Source of the DNA: Candidatus Parcubacteria bacterium
GTDB lineage: Bacteria > Patescibacteria > Paceibacteria > UBA6257 > HR35
Reading direction: 5' to 3'
Assembly (NCBI GenBank): GCA_026004535.1
Contig: BPJI01000001.1
Coordinates: 372,001 to 436,000, forward strand
DNA: 64,000 bases
Under the pieces are notes generated by a model. That model had not been told where the DNA came from. It saw only the letters and a program-made list of their open reading frames with translations, and searched no databases. Positions 33,054-42,835 of this stretch are shown here, one piece after another (the first letter of the stretch is position 1; each line of letters opens with the position of its first letter). Made by a program: the position numbers and the translations under genes.

Positions 33054-34421
33054 ATGATTATAAAAAATTTTAATCAATTGGCAATTAATAAAGAAAGAAA
33101 AATTGCTTTGGCAATGATTGAGAATGGTTTAAAAGCTTTGAATTATAGAAAAGTTATTCAAGAAAAATTCTTCAATAAATATTTAGATAAAGTTAAAAAA
33201 TATAAAAATGTCTATTTAATTGGTTTTGGAAAAGGCTCAGCTCAGGTCGCTAACATTCTAAAAAGGAAAATTAAATTTAGAGAAATTTATGTTATTGATG
33301 TCATTGGTAAATATTATCGAGGAACCCATCCTCTGCCTTCATTAAAGAATTATCAATTTACAAAAAAAATTATTGAAAGATTTTCAGGACAATTAACAAA
33401 AAATGATTTAGTAATTGTTGTCGTTTGTGGCGGTGGTTCAGCAATGTTAGTTCAGCCAAAAATTTCATTGAAACAATATATTCAAATTAATCAACAACTT
33501 TTAAAATCGGGAGCGAATATTTATGAAATGAATACAATTAGAAAGCATTTGGATTTGGTTAAAGGTGGGGGTTTGGCAAAGATTTTATATCCAGCAAAAC
33601 TTATAAGTTTAATTTTTTCTGACGTGCCAGGTAATGATTTAAGTTTTATTGCTTCGGGGCCAACGGTTAAGGATAAAACAACAATTAAAGATGCTTTAGG
33701 AATAATAAAAAAATATAAATTAAAAATAAAAAAAGAAGACTTAATTGAGACGCCGAAAGAAAATAAATATTTTCAAAATATTAAAAACTTATTAGTTTTG
33801 AGTAATTTAACGGCTTTAAGAACAATGAAAGAAAAAGCAGAAAGATTAGGCCTGAAAGCAAAAATTTTAACTGATAATTTAAGAGGCGATGTTAAAGATG
33901 TAGCGAAATTTTTATTAACGGAAATAAAAAATTTTAAAGGAAATATTTTATTAGCTGGAGGCGAAACAACTGTTAAGGTAAAAGGACAGGGAAAGGGAGG
34001 AAGGAATCAAGAATTAGTAATATGGTTTTTAAAGTACTTAGCGGAAGAAACGGACTTAACGCGGAATGTGCGGAATTATCGGAACATCAATAACAATTTA
34101 GGCCAAAATATATCTATCTATTCCGTTTCTTCCGTTCGTTCCGTGTCCGTTTCCGGTATTTCCGTACCATCTTCTATTTTAATTATTTCAATTAATTCTG
34201 ATGGTTGGGATAACACTCCTTTTGCTGGAGCAATTGGTGATAAAATTACTTTAGAAAAATTAAAAAGATTAAATTTAGATGTTGATTATTTTTTAAACAA
34301 TAATAATAGTTATGCTTTTTTTAGAAAGGTTAAAGATGGGATAATAACAGGCAGATTATCAATTAATGTTTCTGATTTAATTCTGGTCTATAATTTAAAC
34401 AATGATCGAGGAACTTCATGA
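33054..34421 (+). CDS. Glycerate 2-kinase (DUF4147/MOFRL family)
   Basis: Phosphorylates glycerate to 2-phosphoglycerate. The N-terminal domain has LIGFGKGSAQVA (about residues 55-66), GTHPLPSLKN and VVVCGGGSAML (about 123-133), then NTIRKHLDLVKGGGLAKI (about 163-180) and LIFSDVPGNDLSFIASGPTV. The MOFRL domain has LLAGGETTVKVKGQGKGGRN (about 302-321) and ISINSDGWDNTPFAGAIGD. A CGGAAC insert (DNA 34045-34170, about 40 residues with RNVRNYRN and SVSSVRSVSVSG) lies between GRNQELVIWFLKYLAE and the last strands. The 3' end overlaps the transketolase gene by 20 bp. Confidence 0.93.
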   Translation: MIIKNFNQLAINKERKIALAMIENGLKALNYRKVIQEKFFNKYLDKVKKYKNVYLIGFGKGSAQVANILKRKIKFREIYVIDVIGKYYRGTHPLPSLKNYQFTKKIIERFSGQLTKNDLVIVVVCGGGSAMLVQPKISLKQYIQINQQLLKSGANIYEMNTIRKHLDLVKGGGLAKILYPAKLISLIFSDVPGNDLSFIASGPTVKDKTTIKDALGIIKKYKLKIKKEDLIETPKENKYFQNIKNLLVLSNLTALRTMKEKAERLGLKAKILTDNLRGDVKDVAKFLLTEIKNFKGNILLAGGETTVKVKGQGKGGRNQELVIWFLKYLAEETDLTRNVRNYRNINNNLGQNISIYSVSSVRSVSVSGISVPSSILIISINSDGWDNTPFAGAIGDKITLEKLKRLNLDVDYFLNNNNSYAFFRKVKDGIITGRLSINVSDLILVYNLNNDRGTS

Positions 34422-35265
34422 TGAAAAGGTGAAATTTTTAGAAGAGAAAGCAAATGAAATAAGACAATTGATAATTGAAATGCTTTTAGAGGCTGGTTCT
34501 GGTCATTCTGCTGGACCATTAGGAATGGCTGATATTTTTTCAGCTTTTTATTTTCATATTTTACGTCATGATCCTCAAAATCCTGATTGGCCTGATAGAG
34601 ATAGATTAATTTTATCTAATGGTCATATTTGTCCTGTTCGCTATGCAGCAATGGCACTTGCTGGTTATTTTCCGATTGAAGAATTAAAAACTTTAAGAAA
34701 AATAGATTCTCGTCTTCAAGGTCATCCTCATCGAACAACACTTCCAGGAGTAGAAACCAGTTCAGGTCCATTAGGCGAAGGAATTTCTCAAGCAATTGGT
34801 ATTGCTTATGCTGGAATTTTAGATAAAAAAGATTATCATGTTTATTGTCTTACTTCTGATGGTGAGCATCAAGAGGGAAATACCTGGGAAGCCTATATGT
34901 GGCTTGGCAAAAATCCTTTACCTAATTTAACAATAATAATTGATCGAAACTACATTCAAATTGATGGAGTAACTGAAGATGTTATGCCCCTTGAACCATT
35001 AAAACAAAAACTAGAATCTTTTGGACTCCATGTTTTAGAAGTTGATGGTCATAATATTCGTTCTTTTGTTGATGCAATTAGAGAAACTAAATCAGAATGG
35101 AGAAGAACTTCAGTTATTATTGCTTATACAATTCCAGGAAAAGGAGTAAGTTTTATGGAAAAGAAATTTGAATGGCACGGTAAGCCACCAAACAAAGAAG
35201 AAGCCAAAAAAGCTTTAGATGAATTAAGAACATTAGGAGGAAAAATAATTAGTGAGCATCAGTAA
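34402..35265 (+). CDS. Transketolase, N-terminal subunit
   Basis: A split transketolase half of 287 residues that binds thiamine diphosphate. Seen are AGSGHSAGPLGMADIFSAFY (about residues 24-43), SNGHICPVRYAAMALAGYF, GHPHRTTLPGVETSSGPLG (about 99-117), and the thiamine motif CLTSDGEHQEGNTWEAYMWL ... IDRNYIQIDG. It joins the C-terminal half at 36481-37500 to form the enzyme of the non-oxidative pentose phosphate pathway. A peptidoglycan-binding protein gene is lodged between the two halves, overlapping this one by 14 bp. Confidence 0.95.
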   Translation: MIEELHDEKVKFLEEKANEIRQLIIEMLLEAGSGHSAGPLGMADIFSAFYFHILRHDPQNPDWPDRDRLILSNGHICPVRYAAMALAGYFPIEELKTLRKIDSRLQGHPHRTTLPGVETSSGPLGEGISQAIGIAYAGILDKKDYHVYCLTSDGEHQEGNTWEAYMWLGKNPLPNLTIIIDRNYIQIDGVTEDVMPLEPLKQKLESFGLHVLEVDGHNIRSFVDAIRETKSEWRRTSVIIAYTIPGKGVSFMEKKFEWHGKPPNKEEAKKALDELRTLGGKIISEHQ

Positions 35266-36469
35266 AATGTTAAATAATTTTAAAAAAATTTTAATTACAG
35301 TAATTATTGTCTCAATTTTATTTTCTTTTTTAAACGTTAATTTAACTATTTCTGAAGAAATGGTTAAATGTCAATTTAAAAGACATCTTTTCCCTGGCTT
35401 AAAAGGTGACGATGTTAAGTGCTTACAAACTTTTTTAAAACAATCAGGCTATTTTAGTGGTCCTGTTACTGGCTATTACGATGATTTAACTAAAGAAGCT
35501 GTAATAGAATGGCAGAAGACAAACAATATATTTCCTGCTCATGGTTATTTTACTTTAGCTTCTAGAAAATTCTATCTAAATTTAATTAATAAACAGCAAT
35601 TAACAAATCAGATTAAACAACAAGAACAATATAGATTGGTTTTACCGGAAATCAAAGATGACGAAATAATAATTGATAACGATGATGGTTTTAATCAAAT
35701 AGATCTTTATTTTAAACATATTTTTATTGATAATATTCCTAAAATTGATTATAATGAATTAGAACGACTTTTTAAAACAGAACCTTTTTCTTTAGAATTT
35801 TTAATTGATAAGACATTAAATAATGAAAATTTTGATAAACAGTTGATTAAACAAAAAACAGAACTATTTGAAAATTTTTATAAACAAAGATTATCAATTC
35901 TCAAAAAAGTATCAATTAGTAAAAATTTAATAGATTTACACAAAACCTTCATAGTAAGTGATATTCTTTCACAAGAGTTAGTTACTAAATTTAATGATTA
36001 TTTGGATGGAAAAGTATCCAAAGAAGACTTTGATAAATATTATAAAGAATACAAGGAAAAAATCAATTTTCTCAAAACTTCATTTAATTTAGCTTCGGTA
36101 AAATATTCCAATAATACAAAAGATTTATTGTCTTTATTAATGGGTTTTTTGATTAAACCAGCTTTTGCTCAAACCAGTTTGGTTTTTAAACCTTTTGGCG
36201 GACGTATCTTATTTACTCTAATCTGTTCTTGTAACCTTGGGCGATTAATTTATGTTGGCCCACCAAGGCTAATTACATTATTTGTTCCACTTGGCTTTGA
36301 AGCCTCTCCTCTGGTATATTTATGGAAAAATACATATACGCCTGGTGTTTGGTTATTAGGCTTAACTTTTCATATCCCAGTTTCGTGTCTTATTATTACA
36401 TCATCTGCATGTGCTCCTGTGGGCTCAGGATCATTAATTTATATGACCGGAACAAGTTTAATACCGTAA
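35252..36469 (+). CDS. Secreted peptidoglycan-binding domain protein
   Basis: A 405-residue exported protein. A signal peptide or anchor is present at residues 12-31 (ILITVIIVSILFSFLNVNLT). A PG_binding_1 domain follows (LFPGLKGDDVKCLQTFLKQS ... GYFSGPVTGYYDDLTKEAVI, about residues 46-90). A charged helical middle leads to a Cys-rich C-terminal domain (about 315-405) with FGGRILFTLICSCN, GPPRL, TPGVWLLGL and SGSLIYMTGTSLIP. I have seen this ending in other Patescibacteria exported proteins but know no name for it. A second hydrophobic stretch with AFAQ lies near residue 305. The protein probably binds the cell wall. Why it sits between transketolase halves is unclear. Confidence 0.8.
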   Translation: MSISKMLNNFKKILITVIIVSILFSFLNVNLTISEEMVKCQFKRHLFPGLKGDDVKCLQTFLKQSGYFSGPVTGYYDDLTKEAVIEWQKTNNIFPAHGYFTLASRKFYLNLINKQQLTNQIKQQEQYRLVLPEIKDDEIIIDNDDGFNQIDLYFKHIFIDNIPKIDYNELERLFKTEPFSLEFLIDKTLNNENFDKQLIKQKTELFENFYKQRLSILKKVSISKNLIDLHKTFIVSDILSQELVTKFNDYLDGKVSKEDFDKYYKEYKEKINFLKTSFNLASVKYSNNTKDLLSLLMGFLIKPAFAQTSLVFKPFGGRILFTLICSCNLGRLIYVGPPRLITLFVPLGFEASPLVYLWKNTYTPGVWLLGLTFHIPVSCLIITSSACAPVGSGSLIYMTGTSLIP

Positions 36470-36480
36470 CATATTTAATA

Positions 36481-37500
36481 ATGCTTAATCCCAAACTAAA
36501 ATTAAATCCCAAAATTTTTGATCAAGAGGTTGAACAAAAACCAATCAGAGATGGTTATGGTGATGCTTTAGTTGAACTTGGTGAAAAAAATCCTAATGTT
36601 GTTGTTTTAACTGCTGACTTAACTGAATCAACTCGATCTAATAAATTTGCTGAAAAATTTCCCCAAAGATTTATTGAATGTGGCGTAGCTGAACAAAATA
36701 TGGCTGGAATTGCTGCTGGTTTAGGTGTAAGTGGAAAAATTGCTTTTATTTCTTCTTATGCAGCTTTTTCTCCTGGTAAAAATTGGGAAACAATCAGAAC
36801 AACAATAGTTTATAATGATTCCAATGTAAAAATTGCTGGTCATCATTCAGGTATTGTCACTGGTCCTGATGGTGCTACTCATCAAGCAACTGAAGATATT
36901 GCTATTACCAGATGCTGGCCAAATATAAGGGTTATTTCTCCTTGTGACTATTGGGAAGCAAAAAAAGCAACATTATATTCAGCAGAAGTTTATGGTCCGT
37001 TTTATATCAGATATGTAAGAGATAAAACACCAATAATAACAACAGAAGAGACTCCTTTTAGATTCGGTAAGATTGAAGAATTCTGGGTACCACAGACTAA
37101 CGCAGACAAAAATTTAGTTGCAGTGTTTGCAACTGGCCATTTAGTCTATCAAGCACTTTTAGCTGCTAAAGACTTGGAAGAGGAGGGAATAGATGTTTAT
37201 GTTTTAAATGTTCATACAATCAAACCACTTGATGTTGAAAAAATTTTTGAAATTACTAAAAAAGTTAAAGGAATCATTACTTTAGAAGATCATCAAGTTC
37301 AAGGTGGAATGGGAAGTGCTATTGGTGAAGCTTTAATGAATATTGATTTTCAAAGACAATATGGATTTTTTTCTATTCCACCAATAAAATTTTTAGGACT
37401 TCAAAATACTTTTGCTGAATCAGGCAACCCTGATGAATTAATTCAAAAATATGGAATGAATAAAGAAGCAGTAAAAAGGGCTGTCAAAGAACTTATTTAA
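36481..37500 (+). CDS. Transketolase, C-terminal subunit
   Basis: The pyrimidine-binding and C-terminal domains in 339 residues: RDGYGDALVELGEKNPNVVV, RFIECGVAEQNMAGIAAGL (with the catalytic Glu), GHHSGIVTGPDGATHQATED, and VYVLNVHTIKPLD with LEDHQVQGGMGSAIGE at the C-terminal domain. The start at 36481 is chosen because the upstream in-frame ATG (36322) lies within the preceding gene. A short CAGACTAACGCAGAC word pair (QTNADK, DNA 37091-37112) sits in frame between domains. Confidence 0.95.
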   Translation: MLNPKLKLNPKIFDQEVEQKPIRDGYGDALVELGEKNPNVVVLTADLTESTRSNKFAEKFPQRFIECGVAEQNMAGIAAGLGVSGKIAFISSYAAFSPGKNWETIRTTIVYNDSNVKIAGHHSGIVTGPDGATHQATEDIAITRCWPNIRVISPCDYWEAKKATLYSAEVYGPFYIRYVRDKTPIITTEETPFRFGKIEEFWVPQTNADKNLVAVFATGHLVYQALLAAKDLEEEGIDVYVLNVHTIKPLDVEKIFEITKKVKGIITLEDHQVQGGMGSAIGEALMNIDFQRQYGFFSIPPIKFLGLQNTFAESGNPDELIQKYGMNKEAVKRAVKELI

Positions 37501-37514
37501 AATTAATATAACTA

Positions 37515-39335
37515 ATGTGTGGAATAGTTGGCTACTTGGGAAAAAGAAATGCGTTAGAAATTATTCTTAAAGGATTAGAAAAATTGGAATATCGAGGTTA
37601 TGATTCCTGCGGGATTGTTGTTTATGGTGAAAAATTGATTTTGAAGAAAACTGTTGGTATGGTGAAAGATTTAAAAGAATTATTTAAAGAAAAAATTAAA
37701 GCTGATATCGGCATTGGGCATACTCGTTGGGCAACTCACGGAGGAGTAACTGAATTTAATGCTCATCCTCATTTTGATTGTCAAAAAAATATTTTTATTG
37801 TTCATAATGGAATCATTGAAAATTATCAAGAACTAAAAAAAATCTTAGTTAATAAAGGACATCTATTTAATTCAGAAACTGATAGCGAAGTTATTGCTCA
37901 TTTAATCGAAGACTTTATTAATCAGGGTGATAATTTTGAAGCTTCTGTTCATAAAACTTTAAATTTAATTCAGGGAACTTTTGCTCTTTTAATTTTTAAT
38001 AAAAATGAACCGAATAAGATAATTGCTGCTCGTTTTTCAAGTCCATTGGTTTTAGGGATTGGTAAGAATGAATTTATCTTGGCTTCAGATCCTTTGCCAA
38101 TTTCACTTATTACTGATAGAATGATTTTTTTAGATGATAGCGAAATGGCTATTGTTAATAAAGAAGGTTATGAAATTAAATCTTATGTTAATAATTTAAA
38201 AATTGATAAAAAGACTGTTGGTTTAGATTTAAAAGTTAAGACAACTGAGAAAGAAGGTTTTAAGCATTATATGATTAAAGAAATTTTTGAAGAACCAATA
38301 GCAATTGAAAATACGTTACGAGGAAGGATTTTAAAAGATAAAACAGGAACAAAAATAAGGGGCTTGGAAGAGATTTATCATAAATTGAAAAATTTAAAAA
38401 GAATAATTTTAACTGGCTGCGGCACTGCTTATTATGCTTGTTTATATGGTAAATACTTATTTGAAGAATTTCTGCCTTATATTATTGAAGCTGAGATTGC
38501 TTCAGAATTAAGGTATCGAAAGATAAATTATGATCAAGAGACCTTGGTAATTGCTATTTCTCAATCAGGCGAAACAATTGATACTTTAGAAGCTCTTAAA
38601 GAAGCAAAAAATAAAGGAGCGATAACTTTTGGAATTATTAATGTTCCTGGTTCAACAATTGCTAGGACAGTTGATGCTGGAATGTATACTTATGCTGGTC
38701 CAGAAATGGCAGTTGCTTCAACTAAAGCTCTAATTTCACAAATAACTGCTTTAATTTTAATAATGATTTATTTAGCAAGGAAGAATTTAATGAAACCAGA
38801 GGAAGCAAAAAATATTTTAGAAGAATTAGAAAAGATTCCTGATAAAATTCGTTATATTTTAGGTCAAGAAAGTTTAATTATTGATTTGGCCAAAAATTTA
38901 ATCAATTATAAGAATTTTTATTTTTTGGGCAGGAAATTCTCTTTACCAGTTGCTTTAGAGGGCGCTTTGAAATTAAAAGAAATAAGCTATGTTCATTCAG
39001 AAGCTTATCCCGCTGGAGAGATGAAACATGGGCCAATTGCTTTAATTGATGAGAATTTCCCTGTTTTTGTCATTGCCCCTAATGATTCTTTGTATCAAAA
39101 AACGATTTCTAATTTAGAAGAAATCAGAGCAAGAAAAGGAAAAGTTATTTTAATTAGCGATAAATTTCCAGAAAATAAAATTGATTATTTAATTTCAATT
39201 CCTTCGAGCTTAGAAATTCTTTATCCTTTATTAACAATACCATCACTGCATCTTTTTGCTTATTATTTTGCCAATCTACTTGATTTATCCATTGATCGAC
39301 CAAGAAATTTAGCTAAATCAGTGACAGTTGAATAG
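37515..39335 (+). CDS. glmS: Glutamine--fructose-6-phosphate aminotransferase
   Basis: Makes glucosamine 6-phosphate, the first step to peptidoglycan amino sugars. The N-terminal Cys2 nucleophile is seen in MCGIVGYLGKR, the glutaminase domain has YRGYDSCG and IGHTRWATHGG (about residues 71-81), and two SIS domains follow with LTGCGTAYYACLYGKY, ISQSGETIDTL (about 351-361) and YPAGEMKHGPIALI. The C terminus ends RPRNLAKSVTVE, the typical active-site tail. The 606-residue length is normal, with no word-repeat inserts. Confidence 0.97.
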   Translation: MCGIVGYLGKRNALEIILKGLEKLEYRGYDSCGIVVYGEKLILKKTVGMVKDLKELFKEKIKADIGIGHTRWATHGGVTEFNAHPHFDCQKNIFIVHNGIIENYQELKKILVNKGHLFNSETDSEVIAHLIEDFINQGDNFEASVHKTLNLIQGTFALLIFNKNEPNKIIAARFSSPLVLGIGKNEFILASDPLPISLITDRMIFLDDSEMAIVNKEGYEIKSYVNNLKIDKKTVGLDLKVKTTEKEGFKHYMIKEIFEEPIAIENTLRGRILKDKTGTKIRGLEEIYHKLKNLKRIILTGCGTAYYACLYGKYLFEEFLPYIIEAEIASELRYRKINYDQETLVIAISQSGETIDTLEALKEAKNKGAITFGIINVPGSTIARTVDAGMYTYAGPEMAVASTKALISQITALILIMIYLARKNLMKPEEAKNILEELEKIPDKIRYILGQESLIIDLAKNLINYKNFYFLGRKFSLPVALEGALKLKEISYVHSEAYPAGEMKHGPIALIDENFPVFVIAPNDSLYQKTISNLEEIRARKGKVILISDKFPENKIDYLISIPSSLEILYPLLTIPSLHLFAYYFANLLDLSIDRPRNLAKSVTVE

Positions 39336-39380
39336 TTTTAGGTTAAAATTATATTAGTCGTAGTTAAAAATTATTTCATA

Positions 39381-39668
39381 ATGCCAACCAGAGTTCAAAA
39401 AAGAAAAGGATTTCAGGAGGAATTTAAGGTCGAAAAGTTAAAAGCTTCGATTGAAAAAGCTGCCAAAGAAGCAGGCTATCCCGAAGATCAAATTTTTCGA
39501 GTTGTTGAGGAAATAAGTTCCTATGTTTTAGAAACTCTAAATGGCATGGATTCTGTTGATACTCAATCAATGAGAACTTTGATTTTAAATAAACTTGACG
39601 AAACTTATCCCGAGATCTCTGTTGCGTGGCGAAAATATGATCGAGAGGTAAAAGGTAGAGAGGACTAA
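39381..39668 (+). CDS. ATP-cone domain protein
   Basis: A 95-residue stand-alone ATP-cone: RVQKRKGFQEEFKVEKLKAS followed by IEKAAKEAGY and VVEEISSYVLETL, ending ISVAWRKYDREVKG. This fold binds adenine nucleotides and usually controls ribonucleotide reductase or its repressor NrdR. Here no reductase or zinc ribbon is attached, so the partner is unknown. It lies between glmS and the FAD oxidase. Confidence 0.85.
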   Translation: MPTRVQKRKGFQEEFKVEKLKASIEKAAKEAGYPEDQIFRVVEEISSYVLETLNGMDSVDTQSMRTLILNKLDETYPEISVAWRKYDREVKGRED

Positions 39669-39750
39669 TAAATTGCAAATAACTGGATAAAAATTTTCGG
39701 GGAGCAGATGGCTGTTGAAACATATTCTTCAGCTGTTTGCAGTAAAAATA

Positions 39751-41406
39751 ATGGATTTATCAGAAATTTTAAAAGATTTTGACTTTTCAGTTGATGATAG
39801 AGTTTTAGAAGAATATTCTCAAGATACAAGTATTTTTAAGATTAAACCAAAAGCTGTTGTTTTTCCTAAAAATTCTGAAGAAATAAAAAAATTAATAAAA
39901 TTAGCTAAAGAAAATAATTTTAGTCTAACTTGTCGGGCCGGTGGTACCGATATGTCTGGTGGTCCATTGACTGACTCAGTTTTGATTGTTTTTACTAAAT
40001 ATATGAATAAGATTTTAGAAATTAATCCTCAAGAAAAATATGCAGTAGTCCAACCAGGAGTTTACTTTAGAGACTTAGAAAAAGAATTGAATAAATATAA
40101 TTTAATGTTTCCTTCTTATCCCGCTTCAAAAGAAATTTGTGCTATTGGTGGTATGATTGCTAATGATTCTGGTGGAGAAAAGAGTTTAAAATATGGCAAA
40201 ACTCATAATTATGTGATTGATCTTAGAGTTGTTTTAAGTGATGGTGAGGAGTATAATTTAGAATTGCAGACTAATGCAGAACTAATACAGAACTTGCAGA
40301 AAAATTCGATAAGCTCTGCGTCAGTTCAGCTTAGTTCTGCGTCGATTAAAAATACCGACTTTTATCAAAGAACATACCAGCTTTTAAAAGAAAACTATGA
40401 ATTAATTCAAAAAACGAAACCTAAAGTAAGTAAAAATTCCTCTGGTTATAATATTTGGGGTGCATTGGATGGTGAAAATTTAGATTTAATTAAATTATTT
40501 GTTGGTTCACAAGGAACGTTGGGAATTATTACTGAGATAAAAATTAAATTGGTTGAGAAGGAAAACTTCTCTCAACTTTTGACTATTTTTATTAAAGATT
40601 TAAAGAATCTACCTCATTTTACTCAAGACGTTTTAAAACTCCAACCAACATCTTTGGAAATTACTGATGATCATACTTTTAAAATTTTTCTTAGGTTTGC
40701 CAAAGAGATGGCAAGTTTACTAGGAGCAAAAGGAATTTTTTCAACAATAAAATTATTTTTACCTGAAATTTTTATTATTTTAAAAATAGGGCTTCCGAAA
40801 TTAATTGTTTTAACTGAATTTACTGGGAATAATGAAAAAGAAATTTATGAAAAGATAGAGCAAACAAAAGAGATCGCTAAGAAATATAAATATCTTTATC
40901 GTCAGCCAAAAAATGAAAAAGAAGCAGAAAAATATTGGCGATTAAGAAGAGATACTTATAAACTTTTAAGAGAAAAAATCAAAGATTTAACTGCTTCACC
41001 TTTTATTGATGATTTTATAATTTTACCCCAGTATTTACCGGAATTTTTGCCCAAGCTTTATCAAATTTTAGATGAATATAAATTAATTTATACAATTTCA
41101 GGTCATTTAGGTGATGGTAATTTACATATTATTCCTTTGGTTAATTTGAAAGACGAAAACCAAAGAAAAAATATTTTAGCAATAACGGATAAGGTTTATG
41201 ACTTAGTTTTAGAGTACAATGGTATTTTAACTGCTGAGCATAACGATGGCTTGATCCGTGGTCCTTATTTAGAAAAAGAATTTGGTCAAGAAGTTTATAA
41301 TATTTTTAGAGAAATAAAAAATATTTTTGATCCTCAAAACATTTTTAATCCTTATAAAAAAATAACAGCTAGAAAAGAAAATATTGAAAAATTTATGATT
41401 AAATGA
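39751..41406 (+). CDS. FAD-binding oxidoreductase (GlcD/D-lactate dehydrogenase type)
   Basis: A 551-residue VAO-type flavoprotein oxidising a 2-hydroxy acid. The FAD domain shows PKNSEEIKKLIKLAKEN, CRAGGTDMSGGPLTDSVLIV (about residues 69-88), the PGV and GGMIANDSGGEKSLKYGKT motifs (about 138-156) and VGSQGTLGIITEI. The C-terminal catalytic part has SGHLGDGNLHIIPLV and AEHNDGLIRGPYL, with the metal/substrate His. The start at 39751 is preferred over 39715, which lies in a CAGCTGTTTGCAG cap-like repeat. A CAGAAC palindromic insert (DNA 40263-40345) lies in frame after DLRVVLSDGEEYNLE. Confidence 0.9.
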   Translation: MDLSEILKDFDFSVDDRVLEEYSQDTSIFKIKPKAVVFPKNSEEIKKLIKLAKENNFSLTCRAGGTDMSGGPLTDSVLIVFTKYMNKILEINPQEKYAVVQPGVYFRDLEKELNKYNLMFPSYPASKEICAIGGMIANDSGGEKSLKYGKTHNYVIDLRVVLSDGEEYNLELQTNAELIQNLQKNSISSASVQLSSASIKNTDFYQRTYQLLKENYELIQKTKPKVSKNSSGYNIWGALDGENLDLIKLFVGSQGTLGIITEIKIKLVEKENFSQLLTIFIKDLKNLPHFTQDVLKLQPTSLEITDDHTFKIFLRFAKEMASLLGAKGIFSTIKLFLPEIFIILKIGLPKLIVLTEFTGNNEKEIYEKIEQTKEIAKKYKYLYRQPKNEKEAEKYWRLRRDTYKLLREKIKDLTASPFIDDFIILPQYLPEFLPKLYQILDEYKLIYTISGHLGDGNLHIIPLVNLKDENQRKNILAITDKVYDLVLEYNGILTAEHNDGLIRGPYLEKEFGQEVYNIFREIKNIFDPQNIFNPYKKITARKENIEKFMIK

Positions 41407-41417
41407 AATATAAATTT

Positions 41418-41736
41418 ACCTGGATTTAGACCGGATAATGTTTTATTATTTTACCCGGATATTAACCGGATATACTACCCGGATTTAGACCGGATATAAT
41501 ACCCGGATGTGAACCGGATTATTAATTACTCAGATGTACACCGGATAAAGTTACCCGGATTTAAACCGGATGTAAAATTCCCCAAAATAGAATCTGATTT
41601 TCTAAAATATAATCCGGTTAGTTATCCGGGCATATATTATCCGGTAATCATCCGGGTGAATAATCCGGTATTCATCCGGGTAATCTATCCGGTAATCATC
41701 CGGGTAATCTATCCGGTAAGTTATCCGGATAGTCCG
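41418..41736. repeat. Palindromic CCGGAT word array, locus 8
   Basis: Forward units run to about 41575 and reverse units from about 41613 to 41736. The centre (41576-41612) is unrelated to the common core and reads AAATTCCCCAAAATAGAATC and on. The array fills the 332-base gap before murB and ends three bases before its start codon. Confidence 0.94.
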
Positions 41737-41738
41737 TA

Positions 41739-42671
41739 ATGAAAATAATTAAAAATAAAAAATTAGCACCACTGACAAGTTTTAAAATTGGAGATCGAGC
41801 TGATTATTTTGTAGAAATTCATAATTTAGATGAATTTTTAAAATTTCATTCATGGCAAAAGAAAAAGAATTTGCCTATTTTTGTTTTAGGCGGTGGAACA
41901 AACTTACTAATTGATTCTTTCCCCGGAATAGTTTTAAAACCAGAATTTAAATATATTTATAAAATTGACCAGGGCATTTTAAAAGTTGGAGCTGGAGTTT
42001 CAGTTAGTGAACTTTTAGATTATGTTATTGGTTTAGGTTATCGCGGGCTTGAATGGGCTGGAGGACTTCCAGGAACAGTTGGTGGAGCAATTGAAGGTGG
42101 TGTTGGTTGTTTTGGTGGAGAATTTAAAAATTTAGTTTCAGAAGTTTTAGCTGTTAATTTAAAAACTGGTGAAGACAGAATTTTTAAAAAAGAAGAATGT
42201 CAGTTTGAATATCGTGGTTCTTTTTTCCGGCGAAATAAGGATTGGTTGATAGTTGAAACTACTTTAATTTTTGAAACTGGTCATAATGAAGAAGAATTAA
42301 AAAAAATTGCTAAGGAAAAAATTGATTATCGCAAACAAAAACATCCTCTAGAATATCCTAATGCTGGCAGTATTTTTAAAAATGTTCCTTTTGACAAAGC
42401 ACCAAAATTTATTCAAGATTTGGCTTTAGAAAAAAATAAAATTAAGAATGATCCCTTTTTAATAATTCCAACAGCTTTTTTGATTTCTGAATTAGGACTT
42501 AAGGGAAAAAGAATTGGTGATGCTCAAATTTCTGAAAAACATTCTAACTTTATTATTAATTTGGGCAAAGCGACATTTGCTGACGTTTATAATTTAATTT
42601 ACTTGGCAAAAAAAACTTTGGAGGATAAATTTTTAATCGAACCTGAAATTGAAATAAAAATTATAAAATGA
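41739..42671 (+). CDS. murB: UDP-N-acetylenolpyruvoylglucosamine reductase
   Basis: A FAD enzyme making UDP-N-acetylmuramate. Seen are TSFKIGDRADYFVEI, FVLGGGTNLLI (about residues 47-57), WAGGLPGTVGGAIEGGVGCF (about 107-126), YRGSFFRR, and the proton-donor region PNAGSIFKNVPFD (about 206-218). The final GLKGKRIGDAQISEKHSNFI and IEPEIEIK are typical. It is followed by the promoter of the Ala-Lys microprotein. Confidence 0.96.
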   Translation: MKIIKNKKLAPLTSFKIGDRADYFVEIHNLDEFLKFHSWQKKKNLPIFVLGGGTNLLIDSFPGIVLKPEFKYIYKIDQGILKVGAGVSVSELLDYVIGLGYRGLEWAGGLPGTVGGAIEGGVGCFGGEFKNLVSEVLAVNLKTGEDRIFKKEECQFEYRGSFFRRNKDWLIVETTLIFETGHNEEELKKIAKEKIDYRKQKHPLEYPNAGSIFKNVPFDKAPKFIQDLALEKNKIKNDPFLIIPTAFLISELGLKGKRIGDAQISEKHSNFIINLGKATFADVYNLIYLAKKTLEDKFLIEPEIEIKIIK

Positions 42672-42690
42672 ATTTTTTATAACTTTTCTC

Positions 42691-42719
42691 TTGACTTTAG
42701 TGAAAAAAATATGTATAAT
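42691..42719 (+). promoter_or_regulatory. Consensus promoter of the Ala-Lys microprotein
   Basis: TTGACT at 42691-42696 and TATAAT at 42714-42719 are 17 bases apart. A leader of about 110 bases follows. It contains a small hairpin GGGG-TTGGTCGGT-CCCC at about 42794-42810. Confidence 0.85.
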
Positions 42720-42835
42720 TAAAATATAATCTCAGCTGTAATTGATAAAAAATCTAAAACTAAAATCTTATAAAGTTAGATTGCATATTAAAGGGGGTTG
42801 GTCGGTCCCCTGTAAAAAAAATTAAGTAAAGAGAG

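Noticed and set aside
41509..41739. Open frame through array 8 (and similar frames at 10131-10349, 32108-32308, 18276-18308)
   Set aside because: They are translations of the word repeats, lack any independent start signal, and have no conserved sequence.
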